Positions 1 to 6,232 of a stretch of 9,691 bases of DNA are shown here, piece after piece. The DNA comes from Sedimentisphaerales bacterium (GTDB taxonomy: Bacteria > Planctomycetota > Phycisphaerae > Sedimentisphaerales > SM23-30): the NCBI GenBank assembly GCA_030636065.1, contig DAOVXR010000037.1:1-9691 (forward strand). Reading direction: 5' to 3'. A program made the translations under genes and the position numbers. The number at the start of each line of letters is the position of its first letter. Within the stretch, counting starts at the first letter, position 1. The notes beneath the pieces are model-generated. The model saw only the letters and a list, made by a program, of their open reading frames with translations. It made no database searches and had not been told where the DNA came from.

Positions 1-71
1 AAGAGCACCTATCCTCCTTCGGCGGACAAGTCTGAAATACAGAAGGGTGGCACCTGGGGAAGAGAAGAAGA

Positions 72-99
72 GTTGAACGTCCAACATTCAACGTTCAAC
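72..99. repeat. Short inverted repeat of GTTGAAC words
   Basis: GTTGAACGT (72-80) and ACGTTCAAC (91-99) are perfect 9-bp inverted complements around a 10-base spacer that itself contains a related word (CAACATTC). No T-run follows, so it is not a standard terminator. It belongs to the word-repeat DNA that fills several spacers in this window. Confidence 0.6.
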
Positions 100-136
100 A
101 TCGAATAAGAAGAAATTAAGAAATCAGGAGAAAACA

Positions 137-235
137 ATGACGAATAATGGAAAGTCGCCATCGCCTGATGATTACATCAGACGCTGCCACCCGTCGACAA
201 AATTTCGGAATTGGGAATCAAAACAGATGAAATAA
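137..235 (+). CDS. Possible 32-aa small protein or gene remnant
   Basis: An ATG at 137 opens 32 codons ending in TAA at 233-235. AGGAG at 126-130 stands six bases upstream, one of the best Shine-Dalgarno matches in the window and the main reason to list it. The peptide (starting MTNNGKSPSPDDY) is hydrophilic, with a single Cys, no membrane segment and no family I recognise. It could be a true small protein, the surviving start of a truncated gene, or chance. It ends 27 bases before the hicBA promoter and shares nothing obvious with that operon. Confidence 0.2.
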   Translation: MTNNGKSPSPDDYIRRCHPSTKFRNWESKQMK

Positions 236-261
236 TCTTGTAGAATGTAGCTGATTTTGCG

Positions 262-290
262 TTGACAATGTTGCCGTGATATAGTATCTT
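262..290 (+). promoter_or_regulatory. Sigma70-type promoter of hicBA
   Basis: A perfect -35 TTGACA (262-267) is separated by exactly 17 bases from TATCTT (285-290), which matches four of six -10 positions. Transcription would start near 297, giving a leader of about 50 bases before hicB. An overlapping extended -10, TGATATAGT (277-285), lies in a 12-base word that recurs before the transporter gene at 2830. Toxin-antitoxin operons are usually autorepressed, but I see no clear operator dyad here. Confidence 0.65.
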
Positions 291-347
291 ACTGATGGAT
301 AGTTTTGTGTCATATTTGTTAAATGCTCATTAAGTCGAGGCAAATCC

Positions 348-551
348 ATGAAAATCAAAGTTGTGGTCCATGAAGCGGAAGAAGGTGGTTTTTGGGCTGA
401 GGTGCCTTCAATACCCGGCTGTGCCACTCAGGGTGAAACTTTCGATGAGTTGTTAAGCAATATTTACGAGGCTGTTGAGGGGTGTTTGTCCGTAGATGTC
501 CGGAATATAGCTATATCCGAAAAAGATAAAATAATGGAGATAGCAATTTGA
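348..551 (+). CDS. hicB: HicB-family antitoxin
   Basis: This 67-aa protein matches the HicB antitoxin core (partial RNase H fold). It opens with a beta-strand MKIKVVV, then has the typical [23 protein letters not shown] stretch (about residues 13-35) and an amphipathic helix with EAVEG. HicB binds and neutralises the mRNA interferase HicA. Many HicB proteins carry a C-terminal helix-turn-helix or ribbon-helix-helix domain for autoregulation; this one stops after the core, so it either relies on another repressor or does not repress. The ATG at 348 has GAGG at 337-340, seven bases upstream. Its last four bases overlap the start of hicA, implying translational coupling. Here the antitoxin precedes the toxin, the reverse of the Escherichia coli hicAB order but common elsewhere. 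Confidence 0.88.
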   Translation: MKIKVVVHEAEEGGFWAEVPSIPGCATQGETFDELLSNIYEAVEGCLSVDVRNIAISEKDKIMEIAI

Positions 552-754
552 AGGCGGTTAGCGGAAAACGCTTTTGCCGGCTTCTTAATGATAAAGACTG
601 GCAATTGAAGCGTATCAGCGGGAGCCATCATATTTTTTTCAAGGTGGGCAACATAGCCCGTATTTCAGTGCCTGTGCATGGTAATACACCTCTGAAGATC
701 GGACTACAAAGGCATCTGATGAAGATTGCCGATATTGATGAATCGGATTTGTGA
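548..754 (+). CDS. hicA: HicA-family mRNA interferase toxin
   Basis: A 68-aa protein of the YcfA/HicA family, a small dsRBD-like fold that cleaves mRNA and arrests growth when not bound by HicB. Diagnostic features are the N-terminal [15 protein letters not shown] helix, the catalytic-His motif GSHHIFFK (His at residues 27-28) and the tail [23 protein letters not shown], which matches the usual family ending. The start is a TTG at 548-550 inside the hicB stop region (shared bases TTGA). No ATG is available before the conserved helix, so expression probably depends on ribosomes terminating hicB, which would keep toxin output low. Length is normal and all expected residues are present, so the toxin looks functional. 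Confidence 0.88.
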   Translation: MKAVSGKRFCRLLNDKDWQLKRISGSHHIFFKVGNIARISVPVHGNTPLKIGLQRHLMKIADIDESDL

Positions 755-947
755 TATCGCATATTCGGCTGCGCCGAGAGAGGTGATCAGGAGTAAAGTG
801 GATAGTTGAAAGAGGAATAATAAATCGGCGTTTATTTTACCCGTTCACCTCTTCGCCTGCCGACTCATCTACCCATTCACTACATTTCAACCCAGTGCAG
901 TATGTCTCACTGAATCAACCGATTGTCTCACTACTCTCACTATTTGC

Positions 948-975
948 TTGCTCTGTTCGGCCTGCGAGTTACAAT
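948..975 (+). promoter_or_regulatory. Possible promoter of the yifB/comM gene
   Basis: TTGCTC (948-953) and TACAAT (970-975) are separated by 16 bases, with a start expected near 982 and a leader of about 37 bases. The -10 is strong and the -35 moderate. It lies in the 264-base spacer after hicA, which otherwise holds a small GC hairpin (TCGGC-TGC-GCCGA, 765-777) and two near-identical words, ACCCGTTCAC (839-848) and ACCCATTCAC (871-880). Confidence 0.4.
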
Positions 976-1018
976 ACGTCGATAATTCATTGTTCGCAAT
1001 ACTGGAAAGGATATGCGT

Positions 1019-2548
1019 ATGTTGGCTCGAATATATAGTGGCGCTATGGTCGGTATCGACGCTGTGTTGTGTGAGGTCGAAGTCGATGTCGGCAAAGGCG
1101 GCTTCGAACGCAGTACTATCGTGGGGCTGCCGGACGTCGCGGTTAAGGAAAGTATCGAGCGCGTCCGAAGTGCCGTCAATAACTGTGGCTACGAATATCC
1201 CAAGGCGTCCAGTATTATTAACCTCGCCCCGGCCGACATTAAAAAAGAAGGGCCTTGCTACGATCTGCCCATTGCTTTGGGTATGCTTCTGGGTCAGGGT
1301 TTTATCGTCGGCGAAAAGGTGAGCCAGACGGTTGTGATGGGTGAACTGGCGCTCGACGGCAGAGTGCGTTCTATCAGAGGCGTTCTGGCGACGGCTATTA
1401 TGACGCGGGAGATGGGATTCAAGACCATTATCGTCCCGGCTGACAATGCCAAAGAAGCAGCAGTCGTACAGGACATCGAGATTATACCGGTAGCCTCGCT
1501 TACCGAAGCGGTCGGTTTTCTCAATGATCAATTGCCTTTGGAACCTGTCGAGGTTGACATTGACGCGGTTTTTGCCCAGGCATCGCGATATGAGTTGGAC
1601 TTCGCCGAGGTCAGGGGTCAGGAATCCGTCAAACGGGCTTTAACTGTCGCGGCAGCGGGCAATCATAATATTCTTATGATCGGCCCGCCGGGCACAGGCA
1701 AGACTATGCTGACCAAAAGGTTGCCTACTATTATGCCGCCACTTACGTTACAAGAGTCTTTAGAGACCACCCGAATTCATTCGGCACTGGGACTATTGAA
1801 AAAAAATCAGCCGCTACTGGCGAAACGGCCGGTCCGCAACCCTCATCATTCAGCGAGTGGTCCTTCGCTGGTCGGCGGCGGTACGGTACCAAGGCCGGGC
1901 GAGTTGTCGCTGGCCCATAATGGGCTGCTGTTTCTGGATGAGTTTCCCGAATTCAAACGCAGTGTATTGGAGACTATCCGTCAGCCGCTGGAGGACGGCT
2001 GTGTTACTATTTCACGGGCGGCCGGGACGATGACATTCCCTGCCAGTATAATGCTGATCGCAGCAATGAACCCCTGCCCATGCGGCTATCTGACCGATCC
2101 GAAACGCAAATGCAAATGTACGCCCAACCAGGTCGAACGCTATCTGAGCCGGATTTCCGGGCCGCTGTTGGATCGAATCGATATCCATGTAGAAGTGCCG
2201 ACCGTACCGTTCCATGAACTGTCAGCCGACTATGGCGGGACCGGCTCGGTCGAGATGAGGGAACTGGTTGTGAAAACCCGCGTACGACAACAACAGCGTT
2301 TCAATGAAGAAGACATCCTGACCAACGCCAAAATGAGCAGTAGTCAGGTTCGTCGTTTCTGTCGCTTAGACGATGCCGGCCATAATATGGTCAAGCAGGC
2401 AGTCTATGAAATGGGCCTCAGTGCCAGAGCGTATGACAAAGTACTGAAAATCTCCCGAACCATCGCGGACCTGGAAGATGTGCCCGATATTCAGTCTCAT
2501 CATGTCGCCGAGGCCATCCAATATCGCCGATTAGATCGCAACCTGTGA
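1019..2548 (+). CDS. comM: YifB/ComM-type AAA+ ATPase (Mg-chelatase-like)
   Basis: A complete 509-aa member of the YifB/ComM family. In naturally transformable bacteria ComM is a hexameric helicase that drives branch migration of incoming DNA during chromosomal integration; the family is also widespread in bacteria not known to be competent, so the role here is inferred. The N-terminal S5-like domain runs to about residue 165, followed by the Mg-chelatase ChlI-type AAA+ domain with Walker A GPPGTGKT (222-229) and Walker B LLFLDE (303-308). A four-Cys cluster follows (Cys353, Cys355, Cys365, Cys367), then an arginine-rich ISGPLLDRIDIHVEVP sensor stretch and the C-terminal lid. An in-frame ATG at 1013 is possible, but GGAAAGG at 1004-1010 is eight bases from the ATG at 1019 and only two from 1013, and family members usually begin MLA. 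No competence gene is adjacent. Confidence 0.93.
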   Translation: MLARIYSGAMVGIDAVLCEVEVDVGKGGFERSTIVGLPDVAVKESIERVRSAVNNCGYEYPKASSIINLAPADIKKEGPCYDLPIALGMLLGQGFIVGEKVSQTVVMGELALDGRVRSIRGVLATAIMTREMGFKTIIVPADNAKEAAVVQDIEIIPVASLTEAVGFLNDQLPLEPVEVDIDAVFAQASRYELDFAEVRGQESVKRALTVAAAGNHNILMIGPPGTGKTMLTKRLPTIMPPLTLQESLETTRIHSALGLLKKNQPLLAKRPVRNPHHSASGPSLVGGGTVPRPGELSLAHNGLLFLDEFPEFKRSVLETIRQPLEDGCVTISRAAGTMTFPASIMLIAAMNPCPCGYLTDPKRKCKCTPNQVERYLSRISGPLLDRIDIHVEVPTVPFHELSADYGGTGSVEMRELVVKTRVRQQQRFNEEDILTNAKMSSSQVRRFCRLDDAGHNMVKQAVYEMGLSARAYDKVLKISRTIADLEDVPDIQSHHVAEAIQYRRLDRNL

Positions 2549-2553
2549 TAATC

Positions 2554-2596
2554 AGTTGTGAGTTGTGAGTTGTGGGTGGTGAGTGGTAGTGGTGAG
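2554..2596. repeat. Degenerate 7-bp tandem repeat (AGTTGTG)
   Basis: Three perfect tandem copies of AGTTGTG occupy 2554-2574, followed by degenerate GTGGTGAG/TAGTGG variants up to about 2596. It starts five bases after the preceding stop codon. No coding or regulatory role is apparent; slipped-strand expansion would explain it. Confidence 0.75.
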
Positions 2597-2667
2597 TTCG
2601 CCTCGGCGGATGCCTACGGCACAATGGTGAGAAAGAGGGAATACAGAAAAAATATTTTAGCCGCGAA

Positions 2668-2682
2668 TCCGCCTGCGGCGGA
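2668..2682. repeat. Perfect short palindrome TCCGCC-TGC-GGCGGA
   Basis: A 6-bp GC stem with a three-base loop. Near copies are at 12-26 (TCCTCC-TTC-GGCGGA, one mismatch) and 2599-2610 (TCGCC-TC-GGCGGA). Three relatives in non-coding DNA of one 9.7-kb window suggest a genome-wide interspersed palindrome family. The A-rich tract after it is not a U-run on the + strand, so terminator function is doubtful. Confidence 0.6.
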
Positions 2683-2831
2683 CGAATAAAAAACAGAAAA
2701 GAAGAATTCAGAATCGAGAATTTTTCATAATTCAAAAAACTATATAAACACAGCCTCCCGTTTGGGTTATACTCGTTTCAAACTATAACAAAGATATGAA
2801 AAAACTTTTTAAAAAGTATGACATCGGGTCG

Positions 2832-2840
2832 TGATATAGT
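2832..2840 (+). promoter_or_regulatory. Possible extended -10 promoter of the transporter gene
   Basis: TG-A-TATAGT at 2832-2840 fits an extended -10 element, which can work without a good -35; the bases 17 upstream (AAAAGT) are a poor -35. Transcription would start near 2847, only about seven bases before the ATG at 2854. That gene has no Shine-Dalgarno sequence, so the message may be almost leaderless. The same 12-base word CGTGATATAGTA sits in the hicBA promoter. Confidence 0.35.
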
Positions 2841-2853
2841 ACCGTGAAAAAAT

Positions 2854-3819
2854 ATGAAAAATGTATCTTCGCGAAAAATTGATATACCGGCCATTTTGGT
2901 TTTACTGGGCATCACGTTCACCTGGTCCACAGGCCCACTGTTTGTCCGTCAGTTTTACAGGGAAGGGCTGGCAGTTTGGGATATGAATCTTTTTCGATAT
3001 GTGATGGCTGTATTATTGCTCTGGCTGACGGTGGTACTGAAACATTACGCCCGTCGCGGCGGCGGCGAGACGGCAATGGCAACGGGTCGATTATGGCGGC
3101 GGGCGCTGGTGCCGGCGCTACCGGCGCTTGGGGCACAGGTGTTTTTTTCATGGTCGGTCTATTACCTGCAGCCGGGCCTGGTGGGTATTCTTCATAAACA
3201 AAGCGTAATCTGGGCGGTGCTGTTCGCGATGTTTTTTTTCGCGGACGAACGGTCGCTACTGCGTAGCGGCAAATTCTGGATCGGGTCGATTTGCGGAGTT
3301 GTCGGGGTTGTGGGCGTAATGGTTTTGCGGGAAGATGTCAACTGGGAGGGTGAATGGTTAGGCGTATTGTTTATCTTTATATTTTCGGTATGCTGGGGAT
3401 TTTACGGAGTAACGATTCGGCGATTCACCCGCCACATCGACCCGGTCAGGGGATATACCGTGGTTATGACCTATATGACAGCGGCCCTACTGGTATTGTC
3501 TTTGTTCCTCGGCGAGCCGCATACGTTCAGGCAAATTTCCGCCAAGCTGTGGTGTATGCTTGTTTTATCCTCGGTAATACATCTTTATCTGCCGTATATA
3601 GGTATGTATTGGGTTATTACCCACATAGGCGTAACCATTACCAATACGACACTACTGCTGACGGCGTTTCTGACGCCCCTGTTCTCATGGCTGATTTTTT
3701 CCGAACAACTTACAGTCGGTCAGTGGGGCAGCGGAATCATCCTGGTTTTCGGGGCAGCGATAACAATGATGACCGAACAAAAAATACAGAAACCGGAATT
3801 ACTGATTGTGCCGGATTAG
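2854..3819 (+). CDS. EamA/DMT-superfamily transporter
   Basis: A 321-aa integral membrane protein with about ten hydrophobic segments (roughly 11-31, 44-63, 86-104, 108-130, 142-158, 167-187, 202-220, 230-249, 258-282, 288-306). This fits the two-repeat, ten-helix plan of EamA-domain permeases in the drug/metabolite transporter superfamily. Early WSTGPLFVRQF and the second-half SVCWGFYGVTIRRF are typical repeat starts, and the LTAFLTPLFSWLIFSEQLTVGQWGSG ending is a classic EamA signature. Members export amino acids, metabolites or drugs, or take up nucleotide sugars; the substrate cannot be told from sequence or from the neighbours. There is no Shine-Dalgarno sequence before the ATG. The gene converges on murA with 18 bases between, so the two transcripts probably overlap. 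Confidence 0.85.
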   Translation: MKNVSSRKIDIPAILVLLGITFTWSTGPLFVRQFYREGLAVWDMNLFRYVMAVLLLWLTVVLKHYARRGGGETAMATGRLWRRALVPALPALGAQVFFSWSVYYLQPGLVGILHKQSVIWAVLFAMFFFADERSLLRSGKFWIGSICGVVGVVGVMVLREDVNWEGEWLGVLFIFIFSVCWGFYGVTIRRFTRHIDPVRGYTVVMTYMTAALLVLSLFLGEPHTFRQISAKLWCMLVLSSVIHLYLPYIGMYWVITHIGVTITNTTLLLTAFLTPLFSWLIFSEQLTVGQWGSGIILVFGAAITMMTEQKIQKPELLIVPD

Positions 3820-3837
3820 AATATCTGATTATCGTTG

Positions 3838-5112
3838 TCAGCCATTTTCTTTCACTCTTTCGATTTGTGCGCCGACGGGGTTTAGTTTTCGCTCGATGTG
3901 TTCATAACCGCGGTCGATGTGATACACCCGTAATACCTCGGTTTGCCCCCTGGCGACCATGCCTGCCAGTACCAGCGCGGCCGAGGCCCGCAGATCAGAC
4001 GCCATTACCGGCGCGCCGATAAGTTCCCGTACGCCCTGAACCACAACGGTTGGGCCTTCCTTGCGTAACATCGCGCCCATACGATTCAACTCCGCGGTGT
4101 GCATGAATCTGTCGGGAAAGATTTTCTCCGTGATAATACTATTGCCGTCCGCAAGACATAATAACGTCATCAGTTGGGCCTGAAGATCAGTTGGAAAGCC
4201 CGGATAAGGCTGGGTGGTAATGTCCACAGGGTTGAGCCGGCGAGCGGAACTGACACGCACTGTGTCGTTATCGATCCGCTCAATCTCGACACCAATCAGG
4301 TTAAGTCTGTCGATCAGGGCCATAAGATGTTCGGTTCGGCATCCCTTCAATGTCAGTTCGCCGTTAGTAATAGCGGCGGCAATCATAAAAGTACCGGCCT
4401 CGATACGATCAGGGATAATCTCATAATCGGTTCCGTGCAGATCATCCACACCCTCAACGATGATCCGAGGGGTTCCATGGCCGCTGACTTTCGCTCCCAT
4501 ACTATTAAGGAAATCACCAAGGTCAATAACCTCAGGCTCACACGCGGCAGCTTCAATCACAGTGCGACCCTGTGCCAGACACGCCGCGGTCATAACATTG
4601 GCAGTACCAAGAACGGTCGAACCAAAAGGGCCACCGAGAAAAATATCCGTTCCCTGAAGCCGCTGACTCTCGGTAATAATGTTACCGCCGTCGAGATGTA
4701 TTTTTGCGCCCAAGGCTTCCATGCCCCGCAAGTGCAGATTGACCGGCCGGTCGCCGATAGCACAGCCACCGGGCATACTGACCTCAGCCTTGCCCCGGCG
4801 CGCCAACAAAGGGCCAAGTACGCAAATACTTGCCCGCATCCGCCGTACACTCTCATAGTCAGCCAACGAGATGGATTCGTCCTCGACCTTGATACGCAAA
4901 GCGCCTGACTCGTCCCGCCGTACTCGCGCGCCAAGATTTTCCAACAGCGTAATCAGATGGCGCGTATCAGCGAGGTCAGGCACCGAGCGGATGACACATT
5001 CCTCGTTGGTTAGCAGGCAAGCCGCCATAATCGGCAGTGCCGCGTTCTTGGCACCGCTTATCCTGACCTCGCCCCGCAGTCGGGTTCCGCCTTGTATTAC
5101 GAACATGTCCAT
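3838..5112 (-). CDS. murA: UDP-N-acetylglucosamine 1-carboxyvinyltransferase MurA
   Basis: MurA transfers enolpyruvate from PEP to UDP-GlcNAc in the cytoplasm, the first committed step of peptidoglycan synthesis. The 424-aa protein has the usual length and all key residues: Lys22-Asn23 in GAKNAALPI, the catalytic Cys117 in [11 protein letters not shown] (the fosfomycin target; Asp here gives natural resistance in some taxa), Asp309 in [11 protein letters not shown], Arg375 in SDLRAS and Arg401 in [10 protein letters not shown]. The frame stays open 32 codons further upstream to an ATG at 5208, but that extension is a translation of the repeat element between prmC and murA. The start at 5112 has AAGGA nine bases upstream and gives the family N-terminus; an ATG two codons later is also possible. 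The prmC-murA order is conserved in many bacteria, so the two were probably co-transcribed. Confidence 0.96.
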   Translation of the reverse strand: MDMFVIQGGTRLRGEVRISGAKNAALPIMAACLLTNEECVIRSVPDLADTRHLITLLENLGARVRRDESGALRIKVEDESISLADYESVRRMRASICVLGPLLARRGKAEVSMPGGCAIGDRPVNLHLRGMEALGAKIHLDGGNIITESQRLQGTDIFLGGPFGSTVLGTANVMTAACLAQGRTVIEAAACEPEVIDLGDFLNSMGAKVSGHGTPRIIVEGVDDLHGTDYEIIPDRIEAGTFMIAAAITNGELTLKGCRTEHLMALIDRLNLIGVEIERIDNDTVRVSSARRLNPVDITTQPYPGFPTDLQAQLMTLLCLADGNSIITEKIFPDRFMHTAELNRMGAMLRKEGPTVVVQGVRELIGAPVMASDLRASAALVLAGMVARGQTEVLRVYHIDRGYEHIERKLNPVGAQIERVKENG

Positions 5113-5121
5113 TTCTTGTGT

Positions 5122-5126
5122 TCCTT
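5122..5126 (-). promoter_or_regulatory. Ribosome binding site of murA
   Basis: On the - strand AAGGA stands nine bases before the ATG at 5112, and it decides that start over the upstream in-frame ATG at 5208. It overlaps one copy of the 9-bp direct repeat AAAATAAAG that brackets the mobile-looking element, so the insertion left the signal intact. Confidence 0.7.
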
Positions 5127-5132
5127 TATTTT

Positions 5133-5273
5133 GTAACCGTTCACGCTTTTTACAGGTTGTTTTCTTTCGCCCTTTCAGGGCTAATAAATACGTGGGGTAA
5201 GACCCCACCCTGCAAGACTATTTTCAGTCGTCCCTACGGGACTAAATAAGAACAAGAATTTGTGAACGGTTGT
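5133..5273. mobile_element. MITE-like element with three hairpins between prmC and murA
   Basis: A 141-bp non-coding unit with terminal inverted repeats AACCGTTCAC (5135-5144) and GTGAACGGTT (5262-5271), each followed outward by GT on the + strand and then by the 9-bp direct repeat CTTTATTTT (5124-5132 and 5274-5282), as a target-site duplication would be. Inside are three perfect-stem hairpins: GCCCT-TTC-AGGGC (5169-5181), GTGGGGT-AAG-ACCCCAC (5192-5208) and GTCCC-TAC-GGGAC (5230-5242). It encodes no protein. The hairpins resemble interspersed palindromes common in environmental genomes, possibly mobilised in trans, and could also act as an attenuator or partial terminator within the operon. 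The direct repeat is A+T rich, so the insertion reading is likely but not proven. Confidence 0.6.
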
Positions 5274-5275
5274 CT

Positions 5276-6172
5276 TTATTTTTTTCGTGCTTTAATAATT
5301 CTTTTATGGCCAAGGTGGTCTTTCACCGTGGCAACATCATCAAGATAACCCGACTCCTCGAATAGCCTGGTTACGTCATCGGCCTGATTGTATGCGACCT
5401 CGACCATCAATAGCCCATCGTCGGCAAGGTATGGTTCAGCTTCCGCGACGATTCGGCGATAATAATCCAGTCCGTCATTCCCAGCCAGTAAGGCTTCCTT
5501 CGGTTCGTAATCACGAACGACCGGTTCCAGTTTCTCATACTCCTGCATTGAAATATAAGGCGGATTAGAGACAATCAAATCGAACACGCTCTTATCGGCC
5601 TTGCCCATCCCGGCGAACAGGTCGCTTTCAACCAGAGTAACGCGGCCTTCCAGTTCGTTGGCCTTGATATTCTTTTGGGCGATCTGTAATGCGGCCCGGC
5701 TGTTCTCGGCAGCGATTATCTCGGCTTCGACCGCGTTGGCGGCAATGGCAATTGCTATACAACCGCTACCGGTACACAAGTCCAGTACATCGACTGTTGG
5801 CCGATCCGCCTGATCTCGAATAAAATCCAGCGACTCTGTTACCAGTACTTCCGTCTCCGGCCGTGGTATCAGTACGCCCGGTTCGACCATTAGTTCCAGG
5901 CTGTAAAAATGCGCCTTACCCGTCAGATAAGCAACCGGTTCGTGCTTACCACAGCGGCGTACCTGTTCCTTATACGCAGCCAACTGTTCAGCGTCAGGGC
6001 AATGATCGAACTTAACATAAAGATCAATTCGTTTGCATTTTAATATGTGCGCCAGCAATATTTCCGCGCACAGCCGCGGCTGATCCACCTGCGATTTACT
6101 CAGGTAATCAGCGGTCCATTCCAGCAGCCGCCTGGTTGTCCATGGTGATTGTTTGTTTGTATCAGCATCCAT
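5276..6172 (-). CDS. prmC: Peptide chain release factor N5-glutamine methyltransferase PrmC
   Basis: A 298-aa PrmC (HemK) protein that uses S-adenosylmethionine to methylate the Gln of the GGQ motif in release factors RF1 and RF2, which improves translation termination. The N-terminal helical release-factor-binding domain covers about residues 1-85. PRPETE (104-109) leads into the Rossmann methyltransferase domain with the SAM-binding DLCTGSGCIA (131-140) and the glutamine-binding NPPY (203-206); the C-terminal GHKRIIKARKK is typical. Length is normal. The ATG at 6172 has no clear Shine-Dalgarno sequence. Its usual upstream partner prfA is not adjacent: 60 bases upstream lies the A+T-rich cassette. 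Downstream, the repeat element separates it from murA; without that element the prmC stop codon would lie about 15 bases from the murA start. Confidence 0.95.
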   Translation of the reverse strand: MDADTNKQSPWTTRRLLEWTADYLSKSQVDQPRLCAEILLAHILKCKRIDLYVKFDHCPDAEQLAAYKEQVRRCGKHEPVAYLTGKAHFYSLELMVEPGVLIPRPETEVLVTESLDFIRDQADRPTVDVLDLCTGSGCIAIAIAANAVEAEIIAAENSRAALQIAQKNIKANELEGRVTLVESDLFAGMGKADKSVFDLIVSNPPYISMQEYEKLEPVVRDYEPKEALLAGNDGLDYYRRIVAEAEPYLADDGLLMVEVAYNQADDVTRLFEESGYLDDVATVKDHLGHKRIIKARKK

Positions 6173-6232
6173 GCTTTATATTAAAACAAGAATTGGATAA
6201 ATAAAAGATGATATGTGAATATCCCGATAACC

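Larger units (their letters stand above)
1..347. other. Intergenic region upstream of hicBA
   Basis: No convincing gene is visible here. One + frame is open from base 1 to a TAA at 106-108 and could be the tail of a gene beginning outside the window, but its last residues simply read through the inverted repeat at 72-99, so I do not call it. The stretch also holds a palindrome-like TCCTCC-TTC-GGCGGA at 12-26, a 32-codon ORF with a good ribosome binding site (137-235) and the hicBA promoter (262-290). The 8-mer GGGTGGCA (46-53) recurs inverted as TGCCACCC (185-192), which could be chance. Confidence 0.6.
2549..2853. other. Intergenic spacer rich in short repeats and palindromes
   Basis: This spacer holds no credible gene. 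From left to right it contains a 7-base tandem repeat that decays into GGTGGTGAG-type words (2554-2596), a TCGCC-TC-GGCGGA hairpin (2599-2610), a perfect TCCGCC-TGC-GGCGGA hairpin (2668-2682), an A+T-rich stretch, GTTATA/TATAAC inverted words (2766-2771 and 2784-2789), a 14-bp perfect palindrome ACTTTTTAAAAAGT (2804-2817) and an extended -10 (2832-2840). An alternative promoter is TAAACA (2745-2750), 17 bases, TATACT (2768-2773). No clear intrinsic terminator for the preceding gene is visible. Confidence 0.65.

Noticed and set aside
765..777. TCGGC-TGC-GCCGA hairpin as a terminator of hicBA
   Set aside because: The stem is only 5 bp and no T-run follows, so there is no support for an intrinsic terminator.
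887..1531. Long - strand open frame (214 codons) across the start of the yifB/comM gene
   Set aside because: It lies antisense to a well-recognised AAA+ gene, has no family features, and most of its length is forced by the codon pattern of the opposite strand.
2418..2735. - strand open frame of 105 codons at the end of the yifB/comM gene
   Set aside because: Most of it is a translation of the AGTTGTG repeats and the GGCGGA palindromes in the spacer; the low-complexity His/Ser/Thr/Pro peptide is not a credible protein.
3354..4022. + strand open frame of 222 codons over the transporter and murA ends
   Set aside because: It overlaps two recognisable genes in another frame or strand, and its product shows no domain or coherent membrane pattern.
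4174..4908. + strand open frame of 244 codons antisense to murA
   Set aside because: It is a shadow of murA, whose active-site residues and full-length match are clear.
5113..5208. 32-codon N-terminal extension of murA
   Set aside because: It translates hairpins of the inserted element, while the start at 5112 has a ribosome binding site and the family N-terminus.
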